Assembly: GCF_011602085.1 (NCBI RefSeq)
Contig: NZ_JAAONY010000001.1
Location: 1,612,001-1,676,000, forward strand
Direction: 5' to 3'
DNA length: 64,000 nucleotides
Origin: Pseudoteredinibacter isoporae
Lineage (GTDB): Bacteria > Pseudomonadota > Gammaproteobacteria > Pseudomonadales > Cellvibrionaceae
A program made the translations under genes and the position numbers. Shown piece after piece: positions 18,863 through 26,586 of the stretch. The notes under the pieces are model-generated. The model did no database searches. It saw only the letters and a program-made list of their open reading frames with translations, and was not told the DNA's origin. Within the stretch, counting starts at the first letter, position 1. Each line of letters opens with the position of its first letter.

Positions 18863-19366
18863 TTAGCTTATTCCTCTGATATCAGTGTCATGATAAAATT
18901 CTATGTCTTTTCTTAAATTTCTTCGAAATTGAGAGGTGATATTTACAATTTTATCCATTTGAGGTTTTGAATATCTGTTGTTATATTCGTAGTTTGAGCT
19001 CAGGCAGTCTCTCAGCTTATATCCGCTTTCTATTAGCTGTCGGGAAGCGATTAGGCCTCCAGGGCCGTTCATCCAATCGCTTATTTGACTTCGTATTTTC
19101 AGAACACTTTGCCTATCAAATGAATTGTTATTTTTTGGAACTCTAGTGAGATATTTTGTAGCATCTAAAGCTGTTGGATAATGAGCTAAACGCTCTTCGT
19201 ACAGTTTCTGCATATAAATGTTGTCAATCTGAATTTCGATTTCTCTTTTCTTTCCCTGCAGAGACATTCTTGTAGATATAAACCCAATCAAACTAATGAT
19301 TAGAGATACTCCGCCAGCGATCAGAGTGGTTAGTATTTTTTCTTCCATGTTAGTTCTCGTTTTCAT
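18863..19366 (-). CDS. Single-pass membrane protein of unknown function in AT-rich island
   Basis: I do not recognise this 167-residue protein. It has one N-terminal membrane segment (about residues 10-32, KILTTLIAGGVSLIISLIGF), then a charged and probably helical cytoplasmic part that ends in FRRNLRKDIEFYHD. An internal ATG at 19348 is an alternative start with GAGAA upstream. Base composition is AT-rich like the ABC-3C operon, and it lies on the same strand just beyond a decayed transposase. It could be an accessory membrane gene of the island or an unrelated passenger. Confidence 0.6.
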   Translation of the reverse strand: MKTRTNMEEKILTTLIAGGVSLIISLIGFISTRMSLQGKKREIEIQIDNIYMQKLYEERLAHYPTALDATKYLTRVPKNNNSFDRQSVLKIRSQISDWMNGPGGLIASRQLIESGYKLRDCLSSNYEYNNRYSKPQMDKIVNITSQFRRNLRKDIEFYHDTDIRGIS

Positions 19367-19506
19367 GCATCCCGTTAACTTGGGGAGCTGGTGTTAAAGA
19401 ATTCATATTTTTGCTTGCTAACTTTTTAAACTGAGTAAAGATGAGCGGGTAATTGCTGTCGATTATAGAACAACTTAATATAATTAAAGGGGCTTGTTTC
19501 GTTAAA

Positions 19507-19700
19507 TCATGGGTCCTGTAGATCCGTTTTATAATTTATTATTTTCAAACTACTAAAGACCGATTTTTCTACCGGGCTATCCCAGAAATTATCTTCACGG
19601 CTCATGTTGGGCTAAATTATCTTGATTGCAGAACTTGATTAAGTTTTTGCTGCTGTAATATAAATGTTGCTCTGAGTGTACCAATACAGCCCATATTTTG
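19507..19700 (-). pseudogene. Decayed IS3-family transposase (OrfB) fragment
   Basis: The minus strand reads AVLVHSEQHLYYSS...NQDNLAQHEP, then after a one-base frame change PNMSREDNFWDSPVEKSVFS and SLK. These match the consecutive integrase-core signatures of IS3-family OrfB proteins (VHSDxGxQY..., SMSRxGNCxDNAxxESFF, SLK). The frame is broken and both ends are missing, so this is a remnant. It occupies most of the roughly 400-base gap between the 167-residue membrane protein gene and the DUF2326 gene. It shows that a mobile element once inserted at the edge of the island. No inverted repeats or target duplication are recognisable. Confidence 0.65.
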
Positions 19701-19762
19701 GGGTTATTCTTGTTTTGTGGTTGGAGAATAGGGTTTCGTTGTGAGACCGAAAGTACATACTA

Positions 19763-21532
19763 TTAAAACTTCTTCATTCTGAAGAGTCTTCCATCATCTC
19801 CTCGGTCATGAAGTTCTCGGATTATTTCACCTTTTTTGAAATAAATCTTTGAGCCCTGAGAGTTCTCTGGAATGTCTGCGTCAAGAACAGTAATAATAAG
19901 TTGAAGTTTGTTTCTTTCTGCAATAACTCGCCACGCATCTATGAGTCTTAGTTTTACTTTGTCTTCTAAGCTTTCTAGTAGACCATCATGGTATGAAAAT
20001 CGGTAGTAAGAACTATCTGAATAATGTGTTAATAGTGCAAGATCAAAGCATGCGGCCATTACTTTTTTATATGAGTGACCCTCGTATACAGCGGTTTCAT
20101 CAGATGTGCCTACTTCAAATTGAGGGTTGCCTTCTTTGTTTATTTTTAGATAGAAGTAGGCATCTATTCCAAGGATGTCCTTAACTAGGCCGCCAAAAAT
20201 GGAATTAATATTTTTAATTGAACCGTTTACGCTTTGCCTTGAGGCTCTGATAATTTTATCTGCTAGCTGGGCCTCTTCTATATTTGTTTCGGACAGTCTG
20301 GCTCTTAAGTTTGTTGCGCTGTCAAGTTTTTCAAGTCTCTCGCGTAAGGTGGATAGTTTGGCTTCATCTTTTCTTATAATTCCTTGCAGCTTTTGATATT
20401 TTTTGAAAGCTTCTTTTTCTAATAAAAGTGAGCTTAGTTTTTTCTGTTCGGATGATAATTCAGAAAGTTCTTCGGATACTGATGATAAGTTTTCAATGAG
20501 CTTTAATTTTGCCTTTTCAAGGTGTTCCTTTCTTCCTTGAGTCATTTTCTTATTAAGGGTTGCGAGATCATCATAAGTTTTTACAAGCTCGTCAGGTAGA
20601 TGTATTTCTATAGATTTGTAAATATCTAAAACGTCTTCAATATTAAAATTGAACACTGCTTTTAAGGATTCATTTATATCGGAGATCCGTTGTTCTATAG
20701 AGTATCTCTCTTGATTTAAGTTAGTGATGTTTTGTCCAATATCATCTACCAGCTCTCTAGTGATATCTTTGTCTATTTTCTGAAAAGAAAAGTCGGATAG
20801 ATCCCGATCCATTGCTGAAACAGACTCTTCTAATCTCGAAATTTCAGCTTCAATTGCTGCGGCATTTTGATTGGGTGATGAAATGTGCTCAAGTTCATCA
20901 ATGGCTGTTTTTAATCTCTTTGCCGTGTCTCTAGCATTATATTTTCCAGCTATTAGATCGGAGTTAATACCGAGAAGCCCGCTTAAATAAGGCTTCCAAG
21001 TCCTGTCATTTTCCGGCGTGTTCTTAACTTTGAATATGTCTGAATATTCTTCTTGGTTTCTGATGCAGTATCTAAGTCCAGTCCTAAGGTGGCCAAGTGA
21101 ATTCTCAACGACATTTAACTTCAAACCTTCATTCAGTGCTTTTTTTGCCGCATCCACCCCTAGGTTTTTTCCGACTATAGAAAAAACGCCTGACTTAATT
21201 ACGTTGATTGGTTGTGCTGATGAATATATTGAAATTTTCCCTTTCACTTCTCTTTGAATTGTATAGTAGAGGTTGGCGCTTGTTTGTATTTCAAGGTAAA
21301 AGGTAAAGTCAGAAAAGATTTCGTCGGATTTTAGGAAGAATCCAGTTTTGGGTTTCTTTATTATCATGAAATCCAATATTTCTGCAAGTTTTGATTTTCC
21401 TAGAGAATGAGATGTCTTTTTGTCATTGGTTTTTTTTGTGGCTGTAGCGTAAATGACGTTTAATCCATTGTGAAAAATTATTTCAGGAAATATATTTTCT
21501 TTACTTGAATATAGCTTTACTAGCTTAAGCAA
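19763..21532 (-). CDS. DUF2326 ABC-type ATPase, motor component of ABC-3C system
   Basis: ATPase of 589 residues resembling YydD/DUF2326 proteins, the SMC/RecN-like ATPase of ABC three-component conflict systems. The N-terminus has the family's variant Walker A, HSLGKSKL (42-49), which lacks the usual first glycine. A long central region (about 200-430) is coiled-coil, rich in Glu, Lys, Leu and Ser. The C-terminal DUF2326 part includes the Walker-B/switch region YHDGLLESLEDK, then LQLIITVLDADIPE and the terminal GRLFRMKKF. Its start overlaps the middle-component gene by eight bases. Such ATPases are thought to sense invading DNA or stalled replication and then activate the third component. 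Assignment to DUF2326 is strong. Confidence 0.85.
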   Translation of the reverse strand: MLKLVKLYSSKENIFPEIIFHNGLNVIYATATKKTNDKKTSHSLGKSKLAEILDFMIIKKPKTGFFLKSDEIFSDFTFYLEIQTSANLYYTIQREVKGKISIYSSAQPINVIKSGVFSIVGKNLGVDAAKKALNEGLKLNVVENSLGHLRTGLRYCIRNQEEYSDIFKVKNTPENDRTWKPYLSGLLGINSDLIAGKYNARDTAKRLKTAIDELEHISSPNQNAAAIEAEISRLEESVSAMDRDLSDFSFQKIDKDITRELVDDIGQNITNLNQERYSIEQRISDINESLKAVFNFNIEDVLDIYKSIEIHLPDELVKTYDDLATLNKKMTQGRKEHLEKAKLKLIENLSSVSEELSELSSEQKKLSSLLLEKEAFKKYQKLQGIIRKDEAKLSTLRERLEKLDSATNLRARLSETNIEEAQLADKIIRASRQSVNGSIKNINSIFGGLVKDILGIDAYFYLKINKEGNPQFEVGTSDETAVYEGHSYKKVMAACFDLALLTHYSDSSYYRFSYHDGLLESLEDKVKLRLIDAWRVIAERNKLQLIITVLDADIPENSQGSKIYFKKGEIIRELHDRGDDGRLFRMKKF

Positions 21533-21791
21533 CTTTTTCGTCCTTGTTCGTTTTGTATTTTATGAGCCAAACTTTATCCGTTTTTTCGGAATAATTTACT
21601 TTTCCTAAGGCAAATAAGAGCGTTACACATTTTGTGACATCATCTCGAGTGTAGCTGCTGTGAAATATAAGTAGGTAATCTAATACTTCAGATATGGTGG
21701 CTCTATTGTTCTTCAATAAGAATTCAATAACTAATGATGTTGTGTTTAATAATGAAAACCGTAAATTGCTAAATCTACTAGGTGATAGCAT
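21525..21791 (-). CDS. ABC-3C middle component, small winged-helix-like protein
   Basis: Small protein of 88 residues between the ATPase and the third component, overlapping both neighbours (8 and 14 bases). Its pattern is a short N-terminal strand, a helix with SLLNTTSLVIEFLL, a helix-turn-helix-like segment (ATISEVLDYLL), and then VTLLFALGKVNYSE before a beta wing. This matches the short winged-helix middle components of ABC-3C systems, best the group called MC6. It is thought to bridge ATPase and effector. The identification rests on size, position and fold pattern rather than on catalytic motifs. Confidence 0.72.
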   Translation of the reverse strand: MLSPSRFSNLRFSLLNTTSLVIEFLLKNNRATISEVLDYLLIFHSSYTRDDVTKCVTLLFALGKVNYSEKTDKVWLIKYKTNKDEKVA

Positions 21792-22380
21792 CTGCGCCCA
21801 CCTTTTTGCCTATGCAGCAGTTGCAATAAAAATAGTATAAGATTAGCAGTATTAGATCTTCCTTTTCGCTTAAGGTGTCGTAATGCTCATCGATAAGCTT
21901 GTCAGTAATTTTTAATAGAAGCTCTTCAAAGCGAAGGCTGTCCTGATTCGTTAAGATCTTACGGTTTAAGCTTTTTATGATTCTGTCAATTCTGACTTGT
22001 AATTTAGACTGATTCTCTTTTAATCCAAGGAATTGATCGATTTTATAAAATTGCGGATAAAAATCTAATTCAACAAAAGTTTCGAAAAAATCAGAGGACA
22101 AGTTGTTGATTTTGTTTTTTTTGCTAATATCAATTCCCGTTAGATCTAAAGGGCCTGCGTCATTTATTTGTTCGATGCCTTCATCGATGGTTAATATCAC
22201 ATCTCTTAATGTATGTGGATCGAAGGTTAGGTTTCCGTTATGGATGGAAACTAATTTCTTGAAGACATTACCGTGATATTGTGGGCCTGAATTTACGGTA
22301 ACCTCGACACCCTGATCGCCTTTGCTAGCTAACCCGCTGTCTTGATTGATGTTTACGCTGACACTATTTTCTTCAGTCAT
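21778..22380 (-). CDS. ABC-3C third component with C-terminal domain; no enzymatic effector domain
   Basis: Protein of 200 residues. Residues about 60-175 show the pattern of ABC-3C C-terminal domains, notably KKNKINNLSSDFFETFV followed by FYPQFYKIDQFLGLKEN and a helical tail. In most such systems an enzymatic effector (nuclease, protease, TIR and so on) precedes this domain. Here there is only a tail of about 40 residues, rich in Asn, Ser, Gly and Val (VNINQDSG...VEVTVN, 9-30). That tail aligns gaplessly to residues 40-61 of the membrane peptide encoded upstream. I infer that this protein recruits the membrane peptide as a separate effector. Its end overlaps the middle component, its start overlaps the peptide gene. 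Confidence 0.75.
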   Translation of the reverse strand: MTEENSVSVNINQDSGLASKGDQGVEVTVNSGPQYHGNVFKKLVSIHNGNLTFDPHTLRDVILTIDEGIEQINDAGPLDLTGIDISKKNKINNLSSDFFETFVELDFYPQFYKIDQFLGLKENQSKLQVRIDRIIKSLNRKILTNQDSLRFEELLLKITDKLIDEHYDTLSEKEDLILLILYYFYCNCCIGKKVGADAIT

Positions 22381-22570
22381 TGTTATTATTAATATTTATT
22401 TGCGAATTCTGTTTTCCGGAAGAAAGGGCGCCTGATTTTTGGTCAACGATTACTTTTGCGTTGTTGGCGTTTTTTTTATTGCTGGAATATTTTGTGAGGC
22501 CAATAATGCCTATGATGGATGCTATTGCTATCCCTGCAATTTGAATTAAGTTTGAGCCTGATAGTTCCAT
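22373..22570 (-). CDS. 65-residue single-pass membrane peptide with C-terminal assembly motif; putative ABC-3C effector
   Basis: First gene of the four-gene island operon, overlapping the third component by eight bases. AAGGATG upstream of ATG 22570 is a reasonable ribosome binding site. Residues 8-26 are one hydrophobic helix with GxxxG-like glycines (GIAIASIIGIIG). A Lys/Asn-rich linker follows, then a tail VDQKSG (42-47), SSGKQ (50-54) and ININNNND (58-65). The tail matches the N-terminus of the third component (8 identities in 22, no gaps, plus several conservative Val/Ile pairs). No enzymatic domain exists, so a membrane-disrupting or membrane-anchoring role is inferred. I know of no named family for it. 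Confidence 0.68.
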   Translation of the reverse strand: MELSGSNLIQIAGIAIASIIGIIGLTKYSSNKKNANNAKVIVDQKSGALSSGKQNSQININNNND

Positions 22571-22708
22571 AAAAACATCCTTATTGTTTCCGTGGGCTTA
22601 AAATAACATATATAAGCGACTGATAGAATTGATTGTCTGGTTTTTATGTGGGCGGAAGTAATGGTCGGGGAGGGGGCTCGAAGAGGTGAACAATCTGTTG
22701 GGGAGAAA

Positions 22709-22785
22709 TGGTGGGCCCTCGCGGACTTGAACCGCGGACCTATCGATTATGAGTCGAGTGCTCTAACCAGCTGAGCTAAGGGCCC
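22709..22785 (-). tRNA. ileX: tRNA-Ile2 (anticodon CAT)
   Basis: A full cloverleaf can be drawn: acceptor GGGCCCT/AGGGCCC, D-stem GCTC/GAGC, anticodon loop CTCATAA, T-stem CGCGG/CCGCG, and an encoded CCA end. The anticodon is CAT. GACTCATAATCG around it matches bacterial tRNA-Ile2, whose C34 is modified to lysidine, better than elongator tRNA-Met, although automatic tools often call Met. The first anticodon-stem pair is a C-U mismatch. The 3' end faces the AT-rich island, the geometry expected when a tRNA gene serves as an integration site. Confidence 0.93.
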
Positions 22786-22806
22786 TGATGTGATGAAAGT
22801 CATCAA

Positions 22807-22837
22807 ACAGGCGAGGGATTATAATCGCCTCGCCTGT
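22807..22837 (-). terminator. Possible terminator or processing hairpin between abgT and tRNA-Ile2
   Basis: ACAGGCGAGG (22807-22816) pairs perfectly with CCTCGCCTGT (22828-22837). The T-run after it on the minus strand is poor (TTTGATG), so efficiency as terminator is doubtful. It may instead guide processing of the tRNA precursor. Confidence 0.4.
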
Positions 22838-22882
22838 ATTTCGCTAGATCTCTAACGCTTTTTTTCTCGTGCTTTCAAGGGC

Positions 22883-24436
22883 TTAGCCAGCTGGGTATAC
22901 GTAGCTGGATTGCAAGCCGAGTGGGAAGCCTAGGCCCCAGTAGATGAGCAGGAATATGGTCCAGGCAATGATGATGGCCACAGAGTAGGGCAGCATCAGG
23001 GACAGCAGGGTGCCAATACCTGTGCTCTTCACATAGCGTTGGCAGTAGACCACGACGAGCGGGAAGTAAGGCATCAGTGGGGTGATGATGTTACTGGAGG
23101 AATCGCCCACTCGGTAAGCGGCCTGGGTCAGGTCCGGGGAGATGCCGATCTGCATCAGCATGGGAACCAGGATGGGGCCGATCAATGCCCATTTGGCGGA
23201 TGAAGAGCCGACGAAGAGGTTTACAAACGCTGTCAGGAAGACGATGCCGGCCATGGTTACCATGCTGGGCAAGGCCAGGGTTTTCAGTACTTCGGCGCCG
23301 TTAACGGCCAGCAATGCACCCAGGTTGGATTTACCAAACGCATCGATAAACAGGGCGCAGAAAAACGCCATCACCACGTAATACGACATGCCTTCCATGC
23401 CTTTGCTCATGGCGCCGATGACGTCTTTGCTGTTTTTGAAGGTGCCAGCGATGTAGCCATAAACGGTGCCGGGAATCACAAACAGAAGGAAAATCAGTGG
23501 CACGATCGAGCGCATAATCGGTGCGCTGAAAGAGGCCAGTTCACCATTGGCGGCGCGCAGGGGGGAGCTTGTTGGCCAGGCGACGGCCACTAAGATGGCG
23601 ATACCTGCAATCATGGTTACGGTTGCCCAGCGCAGCGCGGAACGTTCTTTATCGCTGAGTTCGCCAAATTTTGGCAGGTCTTCGGTGTCACCATCCACTT
23701 TGGTGTTGGCCAGGCGCGGCTCAATCACTTTGTCGGTGAGGTACCAGCCCAACAGGATCACCAGCAGGCTTGAGGCCGAGGTGAAGAAGTAATTGTTGAG
23801 TGGGTTGATTTGAATATCCGGGTCTACGATTTGTGCAGCGCTCAGGGTGAAGCTCTGCAACAGTGGATCGATTGCGGAGGGGACAAAGTTGGCGCTGAAT
23901 CCGCCACTCACACCCGCAAAGGCGGCTGCGATACCGGCGAGAGGGTGTCGGCCCATGGCGCTGAAGATAATGCCCGCCAGTGGAATCACCAATACATAGC
24001 CGGCGTCTGTTGCTGTGTGGCTGACAATGGCCACCAAAATGACGGAGGGCGTCAACAGGCTCTTGGGGGTGGCGTCCAGCATGCGCTTGATACCGGCGTT
24101 AATAAAGCCGGCGTGTTCGGCAACGGCAACACCCAGCATGGCGACCAGAACCACGCCTAGTGGCGCAAAGCCAGTAAAGATGGTGACCATTCGTGATAGG
24201 AAGTCGGCAATCGAAGCGCCGGTGAGCAAGTTATTCACCACAATGGCTTCGCCAGTGCGGGGATCAATGGCATCGAACTGGAAGTTCGACATGATCGCTG
24301 AGAGGGTCCAAACAATAATTAAGCTGATTAAGAAGATGATGGCGGGATCGGGGAGTTTGTTACCGATTACTTCCACCTTGTCGAGTAGGCGGCTCAGGCG
24401 GGTGGATTCCGCAGTGGCCGTTGTGGTCTCGCTCAT
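22883..24436 (-). CDS. AbgT-family transporter
   Basis: Inner-membrane transporter of 517 residues with about twelve hydrophobic segments, belonging to the AbgT (p-aminobenzoyl-glutamate transporter) family. Family features include the N-terminal VEVIGNKLPDPAIIFL segment, repeated re-entrant-type glycine- and serine-rich stretches (GVSGGFSANFVPSAIDPLLQ, VNLFVGSSSAKWALIGP) and the C-terminal MPYFPLVVVYCQRY. Members import aminobenzoyl-glutamate or export sulfonamides using proton motive force; which one applies here is not determined. It is a single gene; rpoD and its terminator lie upstream on the same strand and the tRNA lies downstream. Confidence 0.92.
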   Translation of the reverse strand: MSETTTATAESTRLSRLLDKVEVIGNKLPDPAIIFLISLIIVWTLSAIMSNFQFDAIDPRTGEAIVVNNLLTGASIADFLSRMVTIFTGFAPLGVVLVAMLGVAVAEHAGFINAGIKRMLDATPKSLLTPSVILVAIVSHTATDAGYVLVIPLAGIIFSAMGRHPLAGIAAAFAGVSGGFSANFVPSAIDPLLQSFTLSAAQIVDPDIQINPLNNYFFTSASSLLVILLGWYLTDKVIEPRLANTKVDGDTEDLPKFGELSDKERSALRWATVTMIAGIAILVAVAWPTSSPLRAANGELASFSAPIMRSIVPLIFLLFVIPGTVYGYIAGTFKNSKDVIGAMSKGMEGMSYYVVMAFFCALFIDAFGKSNLGALLAVNGAEVLKTLALPSMVTMAGIVFLTAFVNLFVGSSSAKWALIGPILVPMLMQIGISPDLTQAAYRVGDSSSNIITPLMPYFPLVVVYCQRYVKSTGIGTLLSLMLPYSVAIIIAWTIFLLIYWGLGFPLGLQSSYVYPAG

Positions 24437-24586
24437 AAAAAAGTCCTGTGCTTAGAATGATGGGGAGCCTCTTTATATATCCCCTTTTTATACGTCTCTT
24501 GTGAAGACGTTGCGACAGAGCGATTATGTCACTATGTGTCAGGAGCGAAAACCGTTAAAGGTGGAAGTTTGCCAAACTGCAGGCAC

Positions 24587-24613
24587 AAAAAAGGCGGCCA
24601 AGGCCGCCTTTTT
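24587..24613. terminator. Rho-independent terminator after rpoD
   Basis: AAAGGCGGCC and GGCCGCCTTT with a two-base AA loop form a strong stem, flanked by A- and T-runs. It is suited to termination in both directions. It starts sixteen bases past the rpoD stop. Confidence 0.9.
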
Positions 24614-24628
24614 GCTCTGCTTGCTCGA

Positions 24629-26458
24629 TTATTCGTCGAGGAAGCTGCGCAGGTGATCGGAACGAGACGGGTGACGCAGTTTGCGCAGTGCCTTCGCCTC
24701 AATCTGACGAATACGCTCACGGGTAACGTCGAACTGCTTGCCCACTTCTTCCAGAGTGTGGTCGGTGTTCATGTCGATACCAAAACGCATACGCAAAACC
24801 TTGGACTCACGAGCGGTTAGGCCGCCCAGTACGTCGCGGGTTGCCTCTGTCAGGCCTTCACCGGTCGCCGACTCCACTGGAGAGGTGATGGTGTGGTCTT
24901 CAATAAAGTCGCCCAGATGTGAATCTTCATCGTCACCGATTGGGGTTTCCATGGAGATGGGCTCTTTGGCGATTTTCAGGACCTTACGAATCTTGTCTTC
25001 CGGCATGTCCATACGTTCGCCCAGCTCTTCCGGTGTTGGCTCGCGGCCCATTTCCTGAAGCATCTGGCGTGATACACGGTTGAGCTTATTGATGGTCTCA
25101 ATCATGTGCACCGGGATACGAATGGTGCGAGCCTGGTCGGCAATCGAGCGGGTAATCGCCTGACGAATCCACCAGGTGGCGTAAGTCGAGAACTTGTAAC
25201 CGCGGCGATATTCAAATTTGTCGACCGCTTTCATCAAGCCGATGTTGCCTTCCTGAATCAGGTCGAGGAATTGCAAACCACGGTTGGTGTACTTCTTGGC
25301 GATGGAGATCACCAGACGCAAGTTAGCTTCCACCATTTCTTTCTTGGCGCGACGGGCGCGAGCTTCACCGATCGACATGCGACGGTTGATCTCTTTGATG
25401 TCGGCCAGGGCCAGATTGCTGTTCTCTTCAATTTGCTGCAGCTTGCGCTGGGCACGTTGAATGTCTGGCAGGAAGCGCTTCAGCGCTTCTGAGTAATCGC
25501 GTTTCTTCTTGATGACTTCTGGAATCCAGTCATCGTTGATCTCGTTGCCAGGGAATTCCTTGATAAAGGTTTTGCGTGGCATTTTAGCCTTGCGCACAAC
25601 GCGATCCATGATCAGGCGCTCTTGCTGGCGAACCTGATTCAGAGTGTCGCGAATGTCGTTGTACAGGGGATCAAACTGACGAGGTGGCAGTTTGAAGAAT
25701 TTGAAAATTTCACCCAGAGCGGCTTGTTCTTTTGCGGCCTGCTTGCTGTCAGGACCGTGCTTTTCAAGTGCTTTCAGGGTTTTCTTCAGCTGAGTTTCCA
25801 GTTTGCCAAAGCGCTCTTTGGCTTCTTCTGGATCGATGCCGCTGTTGTTGTCATCTTCATCATCGTCGTCATCGTCGGAATTTCCGGCCATGGCTTCGGC
25901 GGCCTGAGCTTGAGCCAGAGCAGACGGTACATCGTCGGCGGGGTCCAGCCAGCCGGAAATTACGTCGGGCAGGCGACGTTCTTCTTTGTCGATCAGCTTG
26001 TATTCGTTGATCAGGTTTTGAACCGAACCGGGCCAGTAAGACATGGCTTGCATCAGCTCGCGAACACCTTCTTCGATGCGTTTGGCGATTGAGATTTCGC
26101 CTTCACGGGTAAGCAGTTCTACGGTACCCATTTCGCGCATATACATACGCACTGGGTCGGTGGTGCGGCCGGCTTCGGTTTCTACCGCAGCCAGGGCGGC
26201 GGCCGCTTCAGCGGCGGCGATTTCGTCGGCAGAGGAATCACCATCGGTCATCAAGATTTCATCGGCATCCGGTGCAGTTTCATACACCTTGATGCCCATG
26301 TCGTTGATCATCTGGATGATGTCTTCAACCTGATCTGGGTCAGAAATGTCCTCGGGAAGGTGATCATTAACCTCGGCGTAGGTAAGGTAGCCTTGCTCCT
26401 TACCGCGGGCAATGAGTTCCTTGATGCGGGACTGTTGCTGTTGCGCGTTATCGCTCAT
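24629..26458 (-). CDS. rpoD: RNA polymerase primary sigma factor sigma-70
   Basis: Housekeeping sigma factor of 609 residues, last gene of the macromolecular-synthesis block. Region 1.1 and the non-conserved insert with an acidic run (DDDDDDEDD, about 195-205) are present. Region 2 is intact: core-binding and -10 recognition segments [32 protein letters not shown] and [13 protein letters not shown]. Region 3 and region 4 follow, with the -35 recognition helix [24 protein letters not shown] near the C-terminus. Length and motifs match Pseudomonas-type RpoD. The 128-base gap to dnaG is large enough for an internal promoter, as known in E. coli, but I cannot name its elements. Confidence 0.98.
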   Translation of the reverse strand: MSDNAQQQQSRIKELIARGKEQGYLTYAEVNDHLPEDISDPDQVEDIIQMINDMGIKVYETAPDADEILMTDGDSSADEIAAAEAAAALAAVETEAGRTTDPVRMYMREMGTVELLTREGEISIAKRIEEGVRELMQAMSYWPGSVQNLINEYKLIDKEERRLPDVISGWLDPADDVPSALAQAQAAEAMAGNSDDDDDDEDDNNSGIDPEEAKERFGKLETQLKKTLKALEKHGPDSKQAAKEQAALGEIFKFFKLPPRQFDPLYNDIRDTLNQVRQQERLIMDRVVRKAKMPRKTFIKEFPGNEINDDWIPEVIKKKRDYSEALKRFLPDIQRAQRKLQQIEENSNLALADIKEINRRMSIGEARARRAKKEMVEANLRLVISIAKKYTNRGLQFLDLIQEGNIGLMKAVDKFEYRRGYKFSTYATWWIRQAITRSIADQARTIRIPVHMIETINKLNRVSRQMLQEMGREPTPEELGERMDMPEDKIRKVLKIAKEPISMETPIGDDEDSHLGDFIEDHTITSPVESATGEGLTEATRDVLGGLTARESKVLRMRFGIDMNTDHTLEEVGKQFDVTRERIRQIEAKALRKLRHPSRSDHLRSFLDE

Positions 26459-26586
26459 TCGTGACCTATAAAATATGCTGGCGAAGTAAACAAGAGATTA
26501 TAGCCCATAAATAGGGGCTTATTCTAGAAAATCAAGCCTGATCAGTGCTTTTATTTACTCCTGTTATGCTTGATTGGCAGGAGTCT

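Noticed and set aside
18778..18900. Direct repeat of the tRNA-Ile2 3' end as distal attachment site
   Set aside because: I looked for the TGGTGGGCCCTCGCGG pattern at the far end of the island and did not find it.
22709..22785. Elongator tRNA-Met
   Set aside because: The anticodon is CAT, but the surrounding anticodon arm and acceptor stem resemble tRNA-Ile2 of gammaproteobacteria more closely.
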